Shown here piece by piece: positions 43,831-52,821 of a DNA stretch of 64,000 nucleotides. The translations under genes and the position numbers were made by a program. Position 1 is the stretch's first letter, and the number at the start of each line of letters is the position of its first letter. The notes under the pieces are model-generated. The model searched no databases. It was given only the letters and a program-made list of their open reading frames with translations, and had not been told where the DNA came from. The stretch is from Lacrimispora saccharolytica (lineage in GTDB: Bacteria > Bacillota > Clostridia > Lachnospirales > Lachnospiraceae), in contig JACJJN010000009.1 of NCBI GenBank assembly GCA_016899975.1, positions 46,365-110,364 of the forward strand. The letters are read 5' to 3'.

Positions 43831-44292
43831 GTGAAACATTATAACAGATTGATTTTTGTGGATGCGGACGACACCTCCAGAGCGCCGATGGCGAAAGTGA
43901 TCATGAAGACGAAACAGCTGTTTCGTCCCATTGAGATCGATTCCCGAGGCCTGGTGGTACTGTTTCCCCAACCCATCAATCAAAAGGCAGAAGCTGTACT
44001 GATCAGCAACGGATATACCGCCAAAGACCATGCGTCGGCGGCCTTTTCGGCAGAGGACGTGCAGGAAGGCACACTGATACTGACCATGGAGGAAGAGTAT
44101 AAGGAAAAACTGCAGGAGGAATATCCGGAAGCAGAGGATGTCTATACCATCTCAGAGTTTCTTCAGATGAACAGAGAGGTGGAGCCGGTGTTTGGAGAGC
44201 CGCTGACATCTTATGGAAAATGTTATGAGATGCTGGAAAATATGATCTCCGGCATTGTGGTAAAACTGAATGAGGAGGAACTGAAACGATGA
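43831..44292 (+). CDS. YwlE-like low-molecular-weight phosphatase homologue without catalytic Cys
   Basis: A 153-residue protein with the LMW phosphatase fold in the place where Bacillus has ywlE (protein arginine phosphatase) between tsaC and rpiB. The phosphate-loop motif, normally FVCTGNTCRSPMA, is here FVDADDTSRAPMA: the nucleophile Cys is Asp11, although Arg17 and PMA remain. The usual DPFG acid loop in the C-terminal part reads PVFGEPLTSYG, so the general-acid Asp is also gone. It is therefore probably not a phosphatase but may still bind phospho-residues or a partner. GTG start with AGAGGTAAGGA. It overlaps rpiB by 4 bases, so it is translated as part of the operon. Confidence 0.8.
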   Translation: MKHYNRLIFVDADDTSRAPMAKVIMKTKQLFRPIEIDSRGLVVLFPQPINQKAEAVLISNGYTAKDHASAAFSAEDVQEGTLILTMEEEYKEKLQEEYPEAEDVYTISEFLQMNREVEPVFGEPLTSYGKCYEMLENMISGIVVKLNEEELKR

Positions 44293-44726
44293 TAGCACTT
44301 GGATGTGACCATGGCGGATATGAACTGATGCAGGAGGTAAAGGCATATCTGGACAGCAAGGGACTGGAGTATAAAGATTTCGGATGCAGCAGCACGGAGG
44401 CTGTGGACTATCCGGTTTACGCGAGAAAGGTAGGAAACGCGATCCTTGAGGGTACCTGCGACAAGGGAATCCTGATCTGCGGAACCGGAATCGGCATTTC
44501 CATTGCGGCGAATAAGATGCCGGGAATCCGCGCGGCGCTGTGTACGGACTGCTTCTGTGCGGAAGCGACCCGCCTGCACAACGATGCCAATGTACTGGCT
44601 ATGGGCGGACGCGTGGTAGGACCGGGACTTGCCGTGAAGATTGTGGATACCTTCCTGAACACACCGTTTTCCGGTGAAGAGCGTCACGCGAGAAGGATTC
44701 ATCTGATCGAGCACCCGGAAGAGTAA
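44289..44726 (+). CDS. rpiB: Ribose-5-phosphate isomerase B
   Basis: A 145-residue RpiB/LacA-B family isomerase of the pentose phosphate pathway. Signature parts are MIALGCDHGGYEL, YKDFGCSSTEAVDYP, and the catalytic-loop region GILICGTGIGISIAANK with the conserved Cys. HNDANVLAMGGRVVGP follows. Its ATG overlaps the stop of the YwlE-like gene (ATGA), showing coupling. A lactose/allose-specific function is less likely because of the tsaC-ywlE-rpiB-upp order. Confidence 0.94.
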   Translation: MIALGCDHGGYELMQEVKAYLDSKGLEYKDFGCSSTEAVDYPVYARKVGNAILEGTCDKGILICGTGIGISIAANKMPGIRAALCTDCFCAEATRLHNDANVLAMGGRVVGPGLAVKIVDTFLNTPFSGEERHARRIHLIEHPEE

Positions 44727-44783
44727 GAAACTTTTGAAGCTGCGGAACAGAGCAGCCATAGAGAAGAACAAAGGAGAAAAAAG

Positions 44784-45413
44784 ATGGCAAAAACAGTTGT
44801 TATGGATCATCCGCTGATCCAGCATAAAATCGGTATCATCCGCAGAAAGGATACCAGTTCCAAAGAATTCCGCGAAATGATCAGTGAGGTAGCGATGCTG
44901 ATGTGCTACGAAGCGACCAGGGATCTGCCGCTGGAGCCGGTGGACATCGAGACGCCGATCAGTAAAATGACCGCACAGCAGCTTGCAGGAAAGAAAATGG
45001 CGGTGGTGCCGATCCTACGTGCGGGACTTGGAATGGTAGAGGGAATGCTGGCAATGATCCCGGCGGCGAAAGTGGGACATATCGGTCTGTACCGTGATCC
45101 GGAGACGCTGGAGCCGGTGGAATATTACTGCAAGCTTCCGTCTGATATCGCCAGCCGTGAGATTTTCGTGACCGACCCGATGCTTGCCACCGGCGGATCG
45201 GCTGCAGCAGCGATCACCATGCTGAAACAGAAAGGCGCGAGAAAGATTCATTTCATGTGCATCATTGCGGCTCCGGAAGGTGTAAAACGGATGCAGGAAG
45301 AGCATCCGGATGTGGATATCTTCATCGGAGCGCTGGATGATCATCTCAATGACCATGGCTATATTGTGCCGGGCCTTGGCGACGCCGGCGACCGTATTTT
45401 CGGAACGAAATAA
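44784..45413 (+). CDS. upp: Uracil phosphoribosyltransferase
   Basis: A 209-residue UPRTase salvaging uracil to UMP. Motifs: [36 protein letters not shown], and the PRPP-binding region [17 protein letters not shown], closing with [26 protein letters not shown] precedes ATG. It lies 57 bases after rpiB and 45 before the dCMP deaminase, a pyrimidine-salvage pairing. Confidence 0.97.
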   Translation: MAKTVVMDHPLIQHKIGIIRRKDTSSKEFREMISEVAMLMCYEATRDLPLEPVDIETPISKMTAQQLAGKKMAVVPILRAGLGMVEGMLAMIPAAKVGHIGLYRDPETLEPVEYYCKLPSDIASREIFVTDPMLATGGSAAAAITMLKQKGARKIHFMCIIAAPEGVKRMQEEHPDVDIFIGALDDHLNDHGYIVPGLGDAGDRIFGTK

Positions 45414-45458
45414 ACACGCGCTGGCTTCCGGTGAAAGGGAGCAGAAAGAAGGAAGAAA

Positions 45459-45947
45459 ATGGCGGGAAAAAGACAGGATTATCTGACCTGGGATGAATAT
45501 TTTATGGGGGTTGCGAAGCTTTCCGGCCTCCGTTCTAAGGATCCCCATACACAGGTGGGAGCCTGCATTGTCAGCTCGGACAACAAGATTCTGTCCATGG
45601 GCTACAATGGGTTTCCCATCGGATGTTCCGATGATGAGTTTCCCTGGGCAAGGGAGGCGGAAGATCCGCTGAAGAGTAAATATCTGTACAGCACACACAG
45701 CGAGCTGAACGCGATCCTCAATTATCGCGGAGGAAGCCTGGAGGGGGCAAAGATCTATGTCACCCTGTTTCCATGCAATGAGTGTGCCAAAGCGATCATC
45801 CAGTCCGGGATCCGGACCGTGATCTATGAATGTGACAAATATGCGGACACAGCGGGAGTGATCGCTTCCAAGCGAATGATGGACGCGGCCGGTGTAAGGT
45901 ATTATCATTACCAGCACACCGGAAGAAATGTGGAAATCGACTTATAG
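45459..45947 (+). CDS. dCMP deaminase (ComEB type)
   Basis: A 162-residue zinc-dependent cytidine/deoxycytidylate deaminase converting dCMP to dUMP. Zinc ligands are in THSELNAILNY (HxE) and LFPCNECAKAII (PCxxC). LSGLRSKDPHTQVGACIV is the family start. AGAAAGAAGGAAG precedes ATG. Together with upp it belongs to pyrimidine supply. A terminator follows. Confidence 0.94.
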   Translation: MAGKRQDYLTWDEYFMGVAKLSGLRSKDPHTQVGACIVSSDNKILSMGYNGFPIGCSDDEFPWAREAEDPLKSKYLYSTHSELNAILNYRGGSLEGAKIYVTLFPCNECAKAIIQSGIRTVIYECDKYADTAGVIASKRMMDAAGVRYYHYQHTGRNVEIDL

Positions 45948-45962
45948 ATTCAGAGATGGTTC

Positions 45963-46010
45963 AGCCTGTATGAGAAAGGTCCGCGAAAGGAATTTTCATA
46001 CAGGCTGTTA
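45963..46010 (+). terminator. Terminator after the dCMP deaminase gene
   Basis: AGCCTGTATGA pairs with TCATACAGGCT and TTATTC follows. It may also mark the end of the tsaC-upp transcript. Confidence 0.7.
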
Positions 46011-46048
46011 TTCGTTATCAGAGAGAAGAGAAAAGGAGTGAGGCAGAT

Positions 46049-47392
46049 TTGAAGATAAAGCTTCCGGCAAGTGTAAAAATGGTCATTGACAGCCTCCAGG
46101 CAAAGGGCTATGAAGCCTATGCGGTGGGCGGATGTGTCCGTGACAGCATTCTCGGGAGGGTTCCGGACGACTGGGATATCACCACGTCGGCGACGCCCTA
46201 TGAGGTAAAGAACGTATTTCAGAGGACGGTGGATACGGGACTGAAGCATGGAACCGTGACAGTACTTGCAGGCAGTCATGCCCATGAAGTGACAACGTAC
46301 CGGATCGACGGAGAATATGAAGATTCCCGCCATCCGAAAAGTGTGGAATTTACCAGAAATCTGGAGGAAGATCTGAAGCGCAGGGATTTTACGATCAATG
46401 CGATGGCGTACAACGATCAGACCGGGCTGGTGGATCTGTACGGAGGAATGCGGGATCTGCAGAGTAAAACAATCCGCTGTGTGGGTGTTGCGAAGGAACG
46501 GTTCGGGGAAGATGCGCTGAGGATCCTGCGTGCGGTCCGGTTCAGCGCGCAGCTGGGTTTCCGGATCGACGGGGAGACGGAACAGGCAATCCGGGAACTT
46601 GCGCCGACGCTGGAACATATCAGCGCGGAGCGGATTGCGGTGGAGCTGACAAAATTGCTGGTTTCCGACCGTCCGGAATATCTGAAGACGGCGTGGAAAA
46701 CAGGGATCACAAAAGTGATCCTTCCGGAATTTGACCGGCTGATGGAGACGCCGCAGAACAATCCCCATCACTGCTGCAGCGTGGGAGAACATACCCTTAT
46801 GAGTATGCGTTATGTTCCTGCGGACAAGGTTCTGCGCTGGACGATGCTTCTCCATGATATGGGAAAACCGGAGTGCCGTACGACGGATGAACACGGGGTG
46901 GACCATTTCAAAGGCCATGGCAGAGCCAGTGTGGAACTGGCGAAGCAGATCCTGAAAAGGCTGAAATTCGACAATGATACCATTCGAAAAGCTACGGTGC
47001 TGATCCAGTGGCACGACTGCAGGATGAACGCAGACGCGAAAGTAATCCGACGGATTATGAGCAAGGTGACGCCGGAGCTGTTTGAGAAGCTTCTGGATGT
47101 GCAGTATGCGGACACGATGGCGCAGAGTGAGTACCGGAGAGAAGAAAAGCTGGAGCGGATCGAAAAAGTGCGGAAGACCAGTGAAAAGATCCTGGAGGAA
47201 AAGCAGTGCATCAGTCAGAAAGACCTGAAACTGAAGGGACAGGATCTGATCGCACTCGGTGTGAAGCCTGGTCCGTTGGTGGGAGAAATCCTGAAAGCGG
47301 CTCTGTATGAGGTGCTGGAGGAACCTTCCCGCAATGATCCGGAAATCCTGAAAAAATTTGCGAAAGGTTATCTGAAAAACCGGGAGGAATGA
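46049..47392 (+). CDS. cca: CCA tRNA nucleotidyltransferase with HD domain
   Basis: A 447-residue enzyme that adds or repairs the 3' CCA of tRNAs. The catalytic domain shows YAVGGCVRDSILGRVPDDWD and DITTSATPYEV, RRDFTINAMAYND, then RILRAVRFSAQLGF; an HD domain follows (LRWTMLLHDMGKP, FKGHGRASVELAKQIL). TTG 46049 is the probable start, with AAAGGAG about 10 bases before it. The need is real here: all three tRNA genes in the window lack an encoded CCA. It starts a short unit with a broken phosphotransferase gene. Confidence 0.94.
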   Translation: MKIKLPASVKMVIDSLQAKGYEAYAVGGCVRDSILGRVPDDWDITTSATPYEVKNVFQRTVDTGLKHGTVTVLAGSHAHEVTTYRIDGEYEDSRHPKSVEFTRNLEEDLKRRDFTINAMAYNDQTGLVDLYGGMRDLQSKTIRCVGVAKERFGEDALRILRAVRFSAQLGFRIDGETEQAIRELAPTLEHISAERIAVELTKLLVSDRPEYLKTAWKTGITKVILPEFDRLMETPQNNPHHCCSVGEHTLMSMRYVPADKVLRWTMLLHDMGKPECRTTDEHGVDHFKGHGRASVELAKQILKRLKFDNDTIRKATVLIQWHDCRMNADAKVIRRIMSKVTPELFEKLLDVQYADTMAQSEYRREEKLERIEKVRKTSEKILEEKQCISQKDLKLKGQDLIALGVKPGPLVGEILKAALYEVLEEPSRNDPEILKKFAKGYLKNREE

Positions 47393-47393
47393 C

Positions 47394-47884
47394 ATGAAAG
47401 GGATACCGGAACAGATACAAACATGGCTGGATGGCCGTGAGTGGGAAGAAAATGATATCGGAATGTCCGGCTCGCGGGTTCTGACGGCAGAAGACAGAGT
47501 GCTGAAAATACAGAGAGTATTCCCGGAGGCGGACAATGAATACCGGGTCTGCCGGTGGCTGGCACATAAAATACCGGTACCGGAAATCCTGGCATATGAA
47601 ATTGTGGGGGACAAAGCCTGCTGTCTGATGACCAGGGTATGCCCAATGTTTTTGCGGACGGGGACCGGATCAGCGGATTTATTGATCTGGGAAAAGCAGG
47701 AAAGGCAGACCGCTGGCAGGATCTTGCGATCTGCTACAGAAGCCTGAAACATAACTTTGAAGGAAGGTATAACGGAGGTTTCCCATATCCGGGCTACCAT
47801 CCGGATATGCTGTTTGAAAAGCTGGGAATCCGTCCGGATTGGGAGAAACTGAAATATTATCTTCTGTTGGATGAACTTTTTTGA
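47394..47884 (+). pseudogene. Aminoglycoside-phosphotransferase-like gene with internal deletion
   Basis: Two frames match the two ends of one APH-family kinase of about 260 residues. The first gives the N-lobe: GSRVLTAEDRVLKIQRVFPEA and PVPEILAYEIVGDKACCLMT. It then changes frame where the second gives PNVFADGDRISGFIDLGKAG, DRWQDLAICYRSLKHNFEG and a normal C-terminus. About 100 residues, including the catalytic HGD motif, are missing at the joint. The product cannot be an active kinase. It begins just after cca with GGAGGAATGAC. Confidence 0.85.
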
Positions 47885-48001
47885 GTGTGTTTGAAAATTC
47901 ATTCCTGCTATCTGCGCGACTCGTTTTTGAGAAGTTGTCCAAAATCAGTCAGCGCAGCCCGCTGTTTGCGGCAGAATATTGTCAGGAGAAGGAGACTTCA
48001 A

Positions 48002-48682
48002 ATGAAACATGAAAGAAAAACGCAAATAAGAAATAACTATGAATACGCAAAGGAAAAAATCCGTCCGGAATTTCTGAAATACGATCAGGAGACAATGATC
48101 CGGCGGTTTCAGCTGAAACACGATCCGGATTATATCTACCTTCCCTTTGTGGGATCGGAATACCGGATCAGCCGTCAGACGGGAGAGGTGGAACGCCTGC
48201 TTTCCGGCTGTCAGACACCGGAGCAGGGAAACGATACGGAAAAAATACAGACAGAGCAGGCGGATTATATGGAGACCCTGTCAATCTACGATATCCTCTG
48301 TTATTCAAAACCAGATGCGTCGCTCACCGGCCGCTGGTGTCTGGTCAACAGCCTTCCCGGCGTAGGTCAGAACAATGGTCTTGGAGACAATACTGTAACC
48401 GGTGACGCCGGATATTTTGACCAATATCCGGACGTCTACCGCGCGGCATGCCGGGAACTGGGCGGAACCGAAGTTCCTTGCGGCGACATTGGTTTTGAGA
48501 TTCCAGTCTATCCATTTTTTCCGCTGCGCCTGCGGTTCTACCTTTCCGACGAAGAGTTTCCAGCTCAGCTGTCCGTGCTCTTCGATGAGCATACCCTGGA
48601 ATACATGCACTATGAAACCACCTATTATGTGGTAAACTGTCTGATGCGCGCGATCCGGGAGAAGATGAAACGGTACCTTTAA
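48002..48682 (+). CDS. DUF3786 domain protein
   Basis: A 226-residue protein of DUF3786, found mainly in anaerobes, sometimes near corrinoid or methyltransferase genes. Clear parts are YDQETMIRRFQLKHDPDYIYLPFVG, LSIYDILCYSKPDASLTGRW and IPVYPFFPLRLRFYLSDEEFP. The role is unknown; it may bind a metal or corrinoid protein. ATG 48002 follows AAGGAG; the longer frame upstream lies in remnant sequence. It is the only intact gene between cca and cotS, with broken genes on both sides. Confidence 0.8.
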   Translation: MKHERKTQIRNNYEYAKEKIRPEFLKYDQETMIRRFQLKHDPDYIYLPFVGSEYRISRQTGEVERLLSGCQTPEQGNDTEKIQTEQADYMETLSIYDILCYSKPDASLTGRWCLVNSLPGVGQNNGLGDNTVTGDAGYFDQYPDVYRAACRELGGTEVPCGDIGFEIPVYPFFPLRLRFYLSDEEFPAQLSVLFDEHTLEYMHYETTYYVVNCLMRAIREKMKRYL

Positions 48683-49280
48683 ACGGTGCCTTTGAGGAAA
48701 AACGGGATTCTGGATGCCGTTCCGCGCATTTGTGGAGCTTCGGCAGCATACCGGCATATCGCGCTGCGAAAGCGTTGTCTTCGGCACATCGCTTTTCCAA
48801 ATGGCTGATGGAAATCTGTGTGGTAATGTGGTTCCAGTATTCTTCGTCTGCGTGCGGCAAATGCGGGAGTTGATCCGCACACATCAAATTGTCTGTGTGG
48901 ATATCCGCAAGCGCCGCCGCAGTCTTTCTTTTCCACAAGTTCGTATCCTGCGGGATGGATTCCGAGGTGCGAACATCCTGCATGATAAACCATGCCCTTT
49001 CCTTTGTTTCATTTCCATCGGTATACGAAAAGGGAGAGTGTGCCCGTTTTTGGTCTGTGAGCGTCTGCATAACCATTCTTTCCGGTAAAACGGCATACTT
49101 GCAGACAAAACTTCCTGTTTTGCCATCGGAAAACGTGCAGTTCAGCCGGACCAGTTTTGCGCCGGAATCCCCTTGTTCATCCGGGTACATGGAAACCGGG
49201 GTAACGGAAGCCAAGGGTGCCTTCCCCATCTGTTTTGATAATGTGTCTGCTAATTGGAAAATAAATGAGGATTTAATCAT
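48683..49280 (-). pseudogene. N-terminal fragment of a phosphotransferase-like kinase
   Basis: About 195 codons encode a recognisable N-lobe of an APH/choline-kinase-like protein: FICKYAVLPERMVMQTL-type strand (here SFVCKYAVLPERMVM), AWFIMQDVRTSES and TAAALADIHTDNL. The frame then runs into antisense of the DUF3786 gene with no homology; the half with the catalytic HGD and DFG-like motifs is absent. Its start overlaps the end of the NUDIX remnant by 8 bases, so the two were once an operon. Confidence 0.65.
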
Positions 49281-49893
49281 ATAAGGCTTCCCATGTTTCT
49301 GACTGCATTGCCTTGAAACACATTTCTATCTGTTCTCTGTTATTTTTTTCTTCTGCAAGACAAGGCAATTCATCAATAGAAAAATAATCAAAACCTGTCG
49401 TTTCAATATTGGAAACAAACTCCCCGCCTATCACTTCACATTGCATAAATATTTTACATACCTTATAGGCGTAAATGGGAAGATTATGCTTTTCTCTGTC
49501 TTGAACTGCGATGATCCGTTTCACTCTGATATCAAGTCCCGCTTCTTCTTTCACTTCCTTTATCGTATTTTCCTCAACGGAAACATTCACGTCTACCCAG
49601 CCGCCGGGCAATGCTCAGGTACCGTTTGCTTCATGTACAAGCAAGATCTTTCCATCTTTAAAGATAGCCGCGCGTGTATCTATTTTAGGTGTTTGATATC
49701 CTACATCACTGCAGAATAAATCTTTTACCTTTTCAAGTGGTATTTCTGACTGATAACTGATCATTTCTGCGGATATTTCTCTGATACGCTCATATCTTTC
49801 ACGGTCATAGTTATCTTTACCATAAAATAAACCTGCCTGTGCTAAGCTTTGAAGTTCAACTGCCCATTGCAGCCATTTTTCGTTTTTCTCCAT
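49273..49893 (-). pseudogene. NUDIX hydrolase interrupted by one stop codon
   Basis: The 206-codon frame encodes a NUDIX hydrolase with an N-terminal helical domain (WLQWAVELQSLAQAGLFYGK), then DTRAAIFKDGKILLVHEANGT, a TGA at 49617-49615, then ALPGGWVDVNVSVEENTI and KEVKEEAGLD, which is the NUDIX box. The TGA sits where tryptophan (TGG) is expected, a one-base change. Everything else is intact, so inactivation is recent, or rarely read through. The gene is AT-richer than its surroundings, which may reflect transfer. AAGGGAGGAAT precedes ATG. Confidence 0.85.
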
Positions 49894-50037
49894 AAGATCA
49901 TTCCTCCCTTTTGGAAACGATCATTCCAAAAGGGGGCATGTTTTATGTCCATTATTTCCGGTTTTACTCCCCATAACATTTTTTCCGGTGCGTCCGCATA
50001 CTTATAGAAAGACGATAACGCAAAGGAGGAGCTTTTC

Positions 50038-51012
50038 TTGTACGATAATGGAGTGGGGGTATTAAGTCAGTATGGCCTGACGGCAATCACAACCTGCAAA
50101 GGCCGGGGAGCTATGCTGTGTGAGACGGAGACAGGATGGAAAAGCATCCAGGAATTTGGAGGAGCCAGAAACAAACTGGAGCTGCAGTGCCAGTTGCAGG
50201 AACAGCTGATGCGCTCCGGGGCGGTGCAGACGGACTGTCCGCTGTGGAACGAGACAGGCGAGCTGGTTTCCCAGGGAGAGGACGGCCTGTTCTATGTGGT
50301 CAGGGAATGGCATCCCGGAAAGGAATGCGATACGCGCAGCATTCCGGAGATCCGAAGAGCTGCGTCCGCAATGGCGCGTCTACATAAGGCAGCCTGTCTG
50401 CCGCTGCAGAAAGAGTATGAAAAGGAATCTCTGATCAGCGAGTGCGCCAGACATAACGCGGAGATCCGGAAGATTAAAAAATATATTTCCAAAAAGCAGA
50501 AAAAGAATACGTTCGAGAAACTGCTCCTTGGAAGCGCGGATGAATTTCTGGAACAGGGGGAGGCTGCGGTGGAGGAACTGAAGCAGTCGGACTATGAGCA
50601 GCTTCGGGAACAGGCACGCGTGAGGGGAAACATCTGCCATGGCGAGTTCAATCAGCACAACATCCTCTTCAGCGGCGGCCAGGATACCGTGATCCATTTC
50701 GATAAGTGGAACTTTGATCTGCCGGAGGCAGATCTCTATCATTTTATGCGGAAGATTCTGGAAAAACACAGCTGGGACCTGCAGATCGGTTCAGAAATCC
50801 TCTCCGCCTACGAAAAAGTGCAGCCGCTTCAGGCGTCCGAACGGCAGAATCTCCGTCTGCGTCTGTCCTATCCGTGGAAATACTGGAAGCTTGCCAACCA
50901 TTATTATGGGGGAAATAAGGCGTGGATTTCCCAGAAAAATATCGAAAAGCTGGAGCAGATCAAATCACAGAAGAAAAACTGGCTAAATTTTATAAAAAAT
51001 ATGGATTTCTAA
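50038..51012 (+). CDS. CotS-family spore coat kinase-like protein
   Basis: A 324-residue protein of the CotS/YutH family, related to aminoglycoside kinases and found in spore coats of Firmicutes. Seen are VVREWHPGKECDTRS, a helical middle, the modified catalytic loop NICHGEFNQHNILFS (HGE in place of HGD) and VIHFDKWNFDLPEADLYHFM. The Asp-to-Glu change suggests weak or absent kinase activity, as in several coat members. TTG start with AAAGGAGGAGC. It is followed by phosphoglucomutase after 75 bases. A forespore/mother-cell promoter was not identified. Confidence 0.85.
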   Translation: MYDNGVGVLSQYGLTAITTCKGRGAMLCETETGWKSIQEFGGARNKLELQCQLQEQLMRSGAVQTDCPLWNETGELVSQGEDGLFYVVREWHPGKECDTRSIPEIRRAASAMARLHKAACLPLQKEYEKESLISECARHNAEIRKIKKYISKKQKKNTFEKLLLGSADEFLEQGEAAVEELKQSDYEQLREQARVRGNICHGEFNQHNILFSGGQDTVIHFDKWNFDLPEADLYHFMRKILEKHSWDLQIGSEILSAYEKVQPLQASERQNLRLRLSYPWKYWKLANHYYGGNKAWISQKNIEKLEQIKSQKKNWLNFIKNMDF

Positions 51013-51087
51013 ATGGATTTTTGGTAGAATGTAACTTAAAAGGAAAAGAAAACCTGAAAGCATTTAGGAAATCATTGGAGGTACGAA

Positions 51088-52821
51088 ATGGATTACAAAG
51101 AAATCTACGAATCATGGTTAAACAATCCTTATTTCGATGAGGACACAAAAGCAGAACTGCGCGCGATCGCAGATGACGAAAATGAGATAAAGGAGCGTTT
51201 CTACACAGAGCTTGAGTTCGGTACCGCAGGCCTGCGCGGTGTGATCGGTGCAGGTACCAACCGTATGAATATCTACGTTGTGCGCAAGGCGACTCAGGGT
51301 CTGGCGAATTATATCGCTTCTGTGAACGGACAGAGCAAAGGGGTTGCGATTGCTTACGACTCCCGTCATATGTCCCCGGAATTTGCCAATGAAGCAGCTC
51401 TTTGCCTGGCTGCCAACGGAATCAAGGCTTATATCTTTGAAGCTTTACGTCCGACTCCGGAACTTTCCTACGCAGTAAGAAAGCTGGGCTGCATTGCGGG
51501 AATCAACATTACCGCAAGCCACAATCCGCCGGAATATAACGGTTACAAAGTATACTGGGAGGACGGCGCGCAGATCACTCCGCCGCATGACACCGGTATT
51601 ATGGCTGAGGTAAAAGCAATCACCGATTACAGCACACTGAAGACCATGTCCAGAGAGGATGCGGAAAAAGCCGGACTGTACGAAGTGATCGGACAGGCGA
51701 TCGACGATTCCTATATCGAGGAGCTGAAGAGCCAGGTACTCCATATGGATTCCATCAAAGCAATGGCAAAAGAACTGAAGATCGTTTATACACCGCTCCA
51801 TGGAACCGGAAATATCCCTGCACGCCGCGTGCTGAAAGAGCTGGGATTTGAGAATGTCTATGTGGTTCCGGAGCAGGAACTGCCGGACGGCAATTTCCCG
51901 ACGGTAAGCTATCCGAACCCGGAAGCGGCAGAGGCGTTTGAACTGGGACTGAAGCTGGCAAAAGAAGTGGATGCAGACCTGGTACTGGCTACCGACCCGG
52001 ATGCGGACCGTCTCGGTGTTTATGTGAAAGATTCCAAGACTGGAGAATACCATCCGCTGACCGGAAATATGTCCGGATGCCTGCTGGCTGATTATGAGAT
52101 CGGACAGAAGAAAGAACTGCAGGGACTGCCGGAAGACGGCGCGCTGATCAAGACCATCGTTACCACCAATATGGCGGACGCGATCGCAAGATATTATGGC
52201 GTGCGCCTGATCGAGGTGCTGACCGGCTTCAAATTTATCGGACAGCAGATCCTGGGCTTTGAGACCAGCGGAAAAGGTACTTATCTGTTCGGATTTGAGG
52301 AGAGTTATGGCTGCCTGATCGGAACACACGCAAGAGACAAAGACGCGATCGTTGCGACAATGGCGCTCTGTGAGTGTGCGGCATATTACAAGACGAAAAA
52401 CATGACCCTGTGGGATGCGATGATCGAGATGTACGAGCGTTACGGCTATTACAAGGACAGCGTTAAATCCATTACCCTGAAGGGCATCGAAGGACTGGCG
52501 AAGATCCAGGAGATCATGGATACACTGCGAAAGAATCCGCCGACTCAGGTAGGCGATTACAAGGTGACATCTTTCCGCGATTACAAGGAAGACAAGATCA
52601 CAAATCTGGAGACCAAAGAGGTATGCCCGACAGGTCTTCCGAAGTCCAACGTTCTGTACTTCGATATGACCGACGACGCATGGCTTTGCGTTCGTCCGTC
52701 CGGAACAGAGCCGAAGGTAAAATTCTACTATGGAATCAAGGGAACTTCTCTGGAGGATGCAGATGCGAAGTCTGAGAAACTCGGCGAAGAAGTTCTTGCC
52801 ATGATCGATAAAATGATGTGA
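51088..52821 (+). CDS. pgm: Phosphoglucomutase/phosphomannomutase
   Basis: A 577-residue alpha-D-phosphohexomutase. The phospho-serine loop is NITASHNPPEYNGYK, the metal loop LATDPDADRLGV, the sugar loop GFEESYGCLIG, and the phosphate loop VRPSGTEPKVKFYY. It interconverts glucose-6- and glucose-1-phosphate (or mannose forms) for glycogen and envelope sugars. TTGGAGGTACGA precedes ATG. Its stop overlaps the mazG start by a base, so they share a transcript. Confidence 0.95.
   Translation: MDYKEIYESWLNNPYFDEDTKAELRAIADDENEIKERFYTELEFGTAGLRGVIGAGTNRMNIYVVRKATQGLANYIASVNGQSKGVAIAYDSRHMSPEFANEAALCLAANGIKAYIFEALRPTPELSYAVRKLGCIAGINITASHNPPEYNGYKVYWEDGAQITPPHDTGIMAEVKAITDYSTLKTMSREDAEKAGLYEVIGQAIDDSYIEELKSQVLHMDSIKAMAKELKIVYTPLHGTGNIPARRVLKELGFENVYVVPEQELPDGNFPTVSYPNPEAAEAFELGLKLAKEVDADLVLATDPDADRLGVYVKDSKTGEYHPLTGNMSGCLLADYEIGQKKELQGLPEDGALIKTIVTTNMADAIARYYGVRLIEVLTGFKFIGQQILGFETSGKGTYLFGFEESYGCLIGTHARDKDAIVATMALCECAAYYKTKNMTLWDAMIEMYERYGYYKDSVKSITLKGIEGLAKIQEIMDTLRKNPPTQVGDYKVTSFRDYKEDKITNLETKEVCPTGLPKSNVLYFDMTDDAWLCVRPSGTEPKVKFYYGIKGTSLEDADAKSEKLGEEVLAMIDKMM

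Noticed and set aside
49609..49620. Selenocysteine at the NUDIX TGA
   Set aside because: NUDIX enzymes do not use selenocysteine, the family residue there is Trp, and I see no obvious insertion hairpin directly after the TGA.
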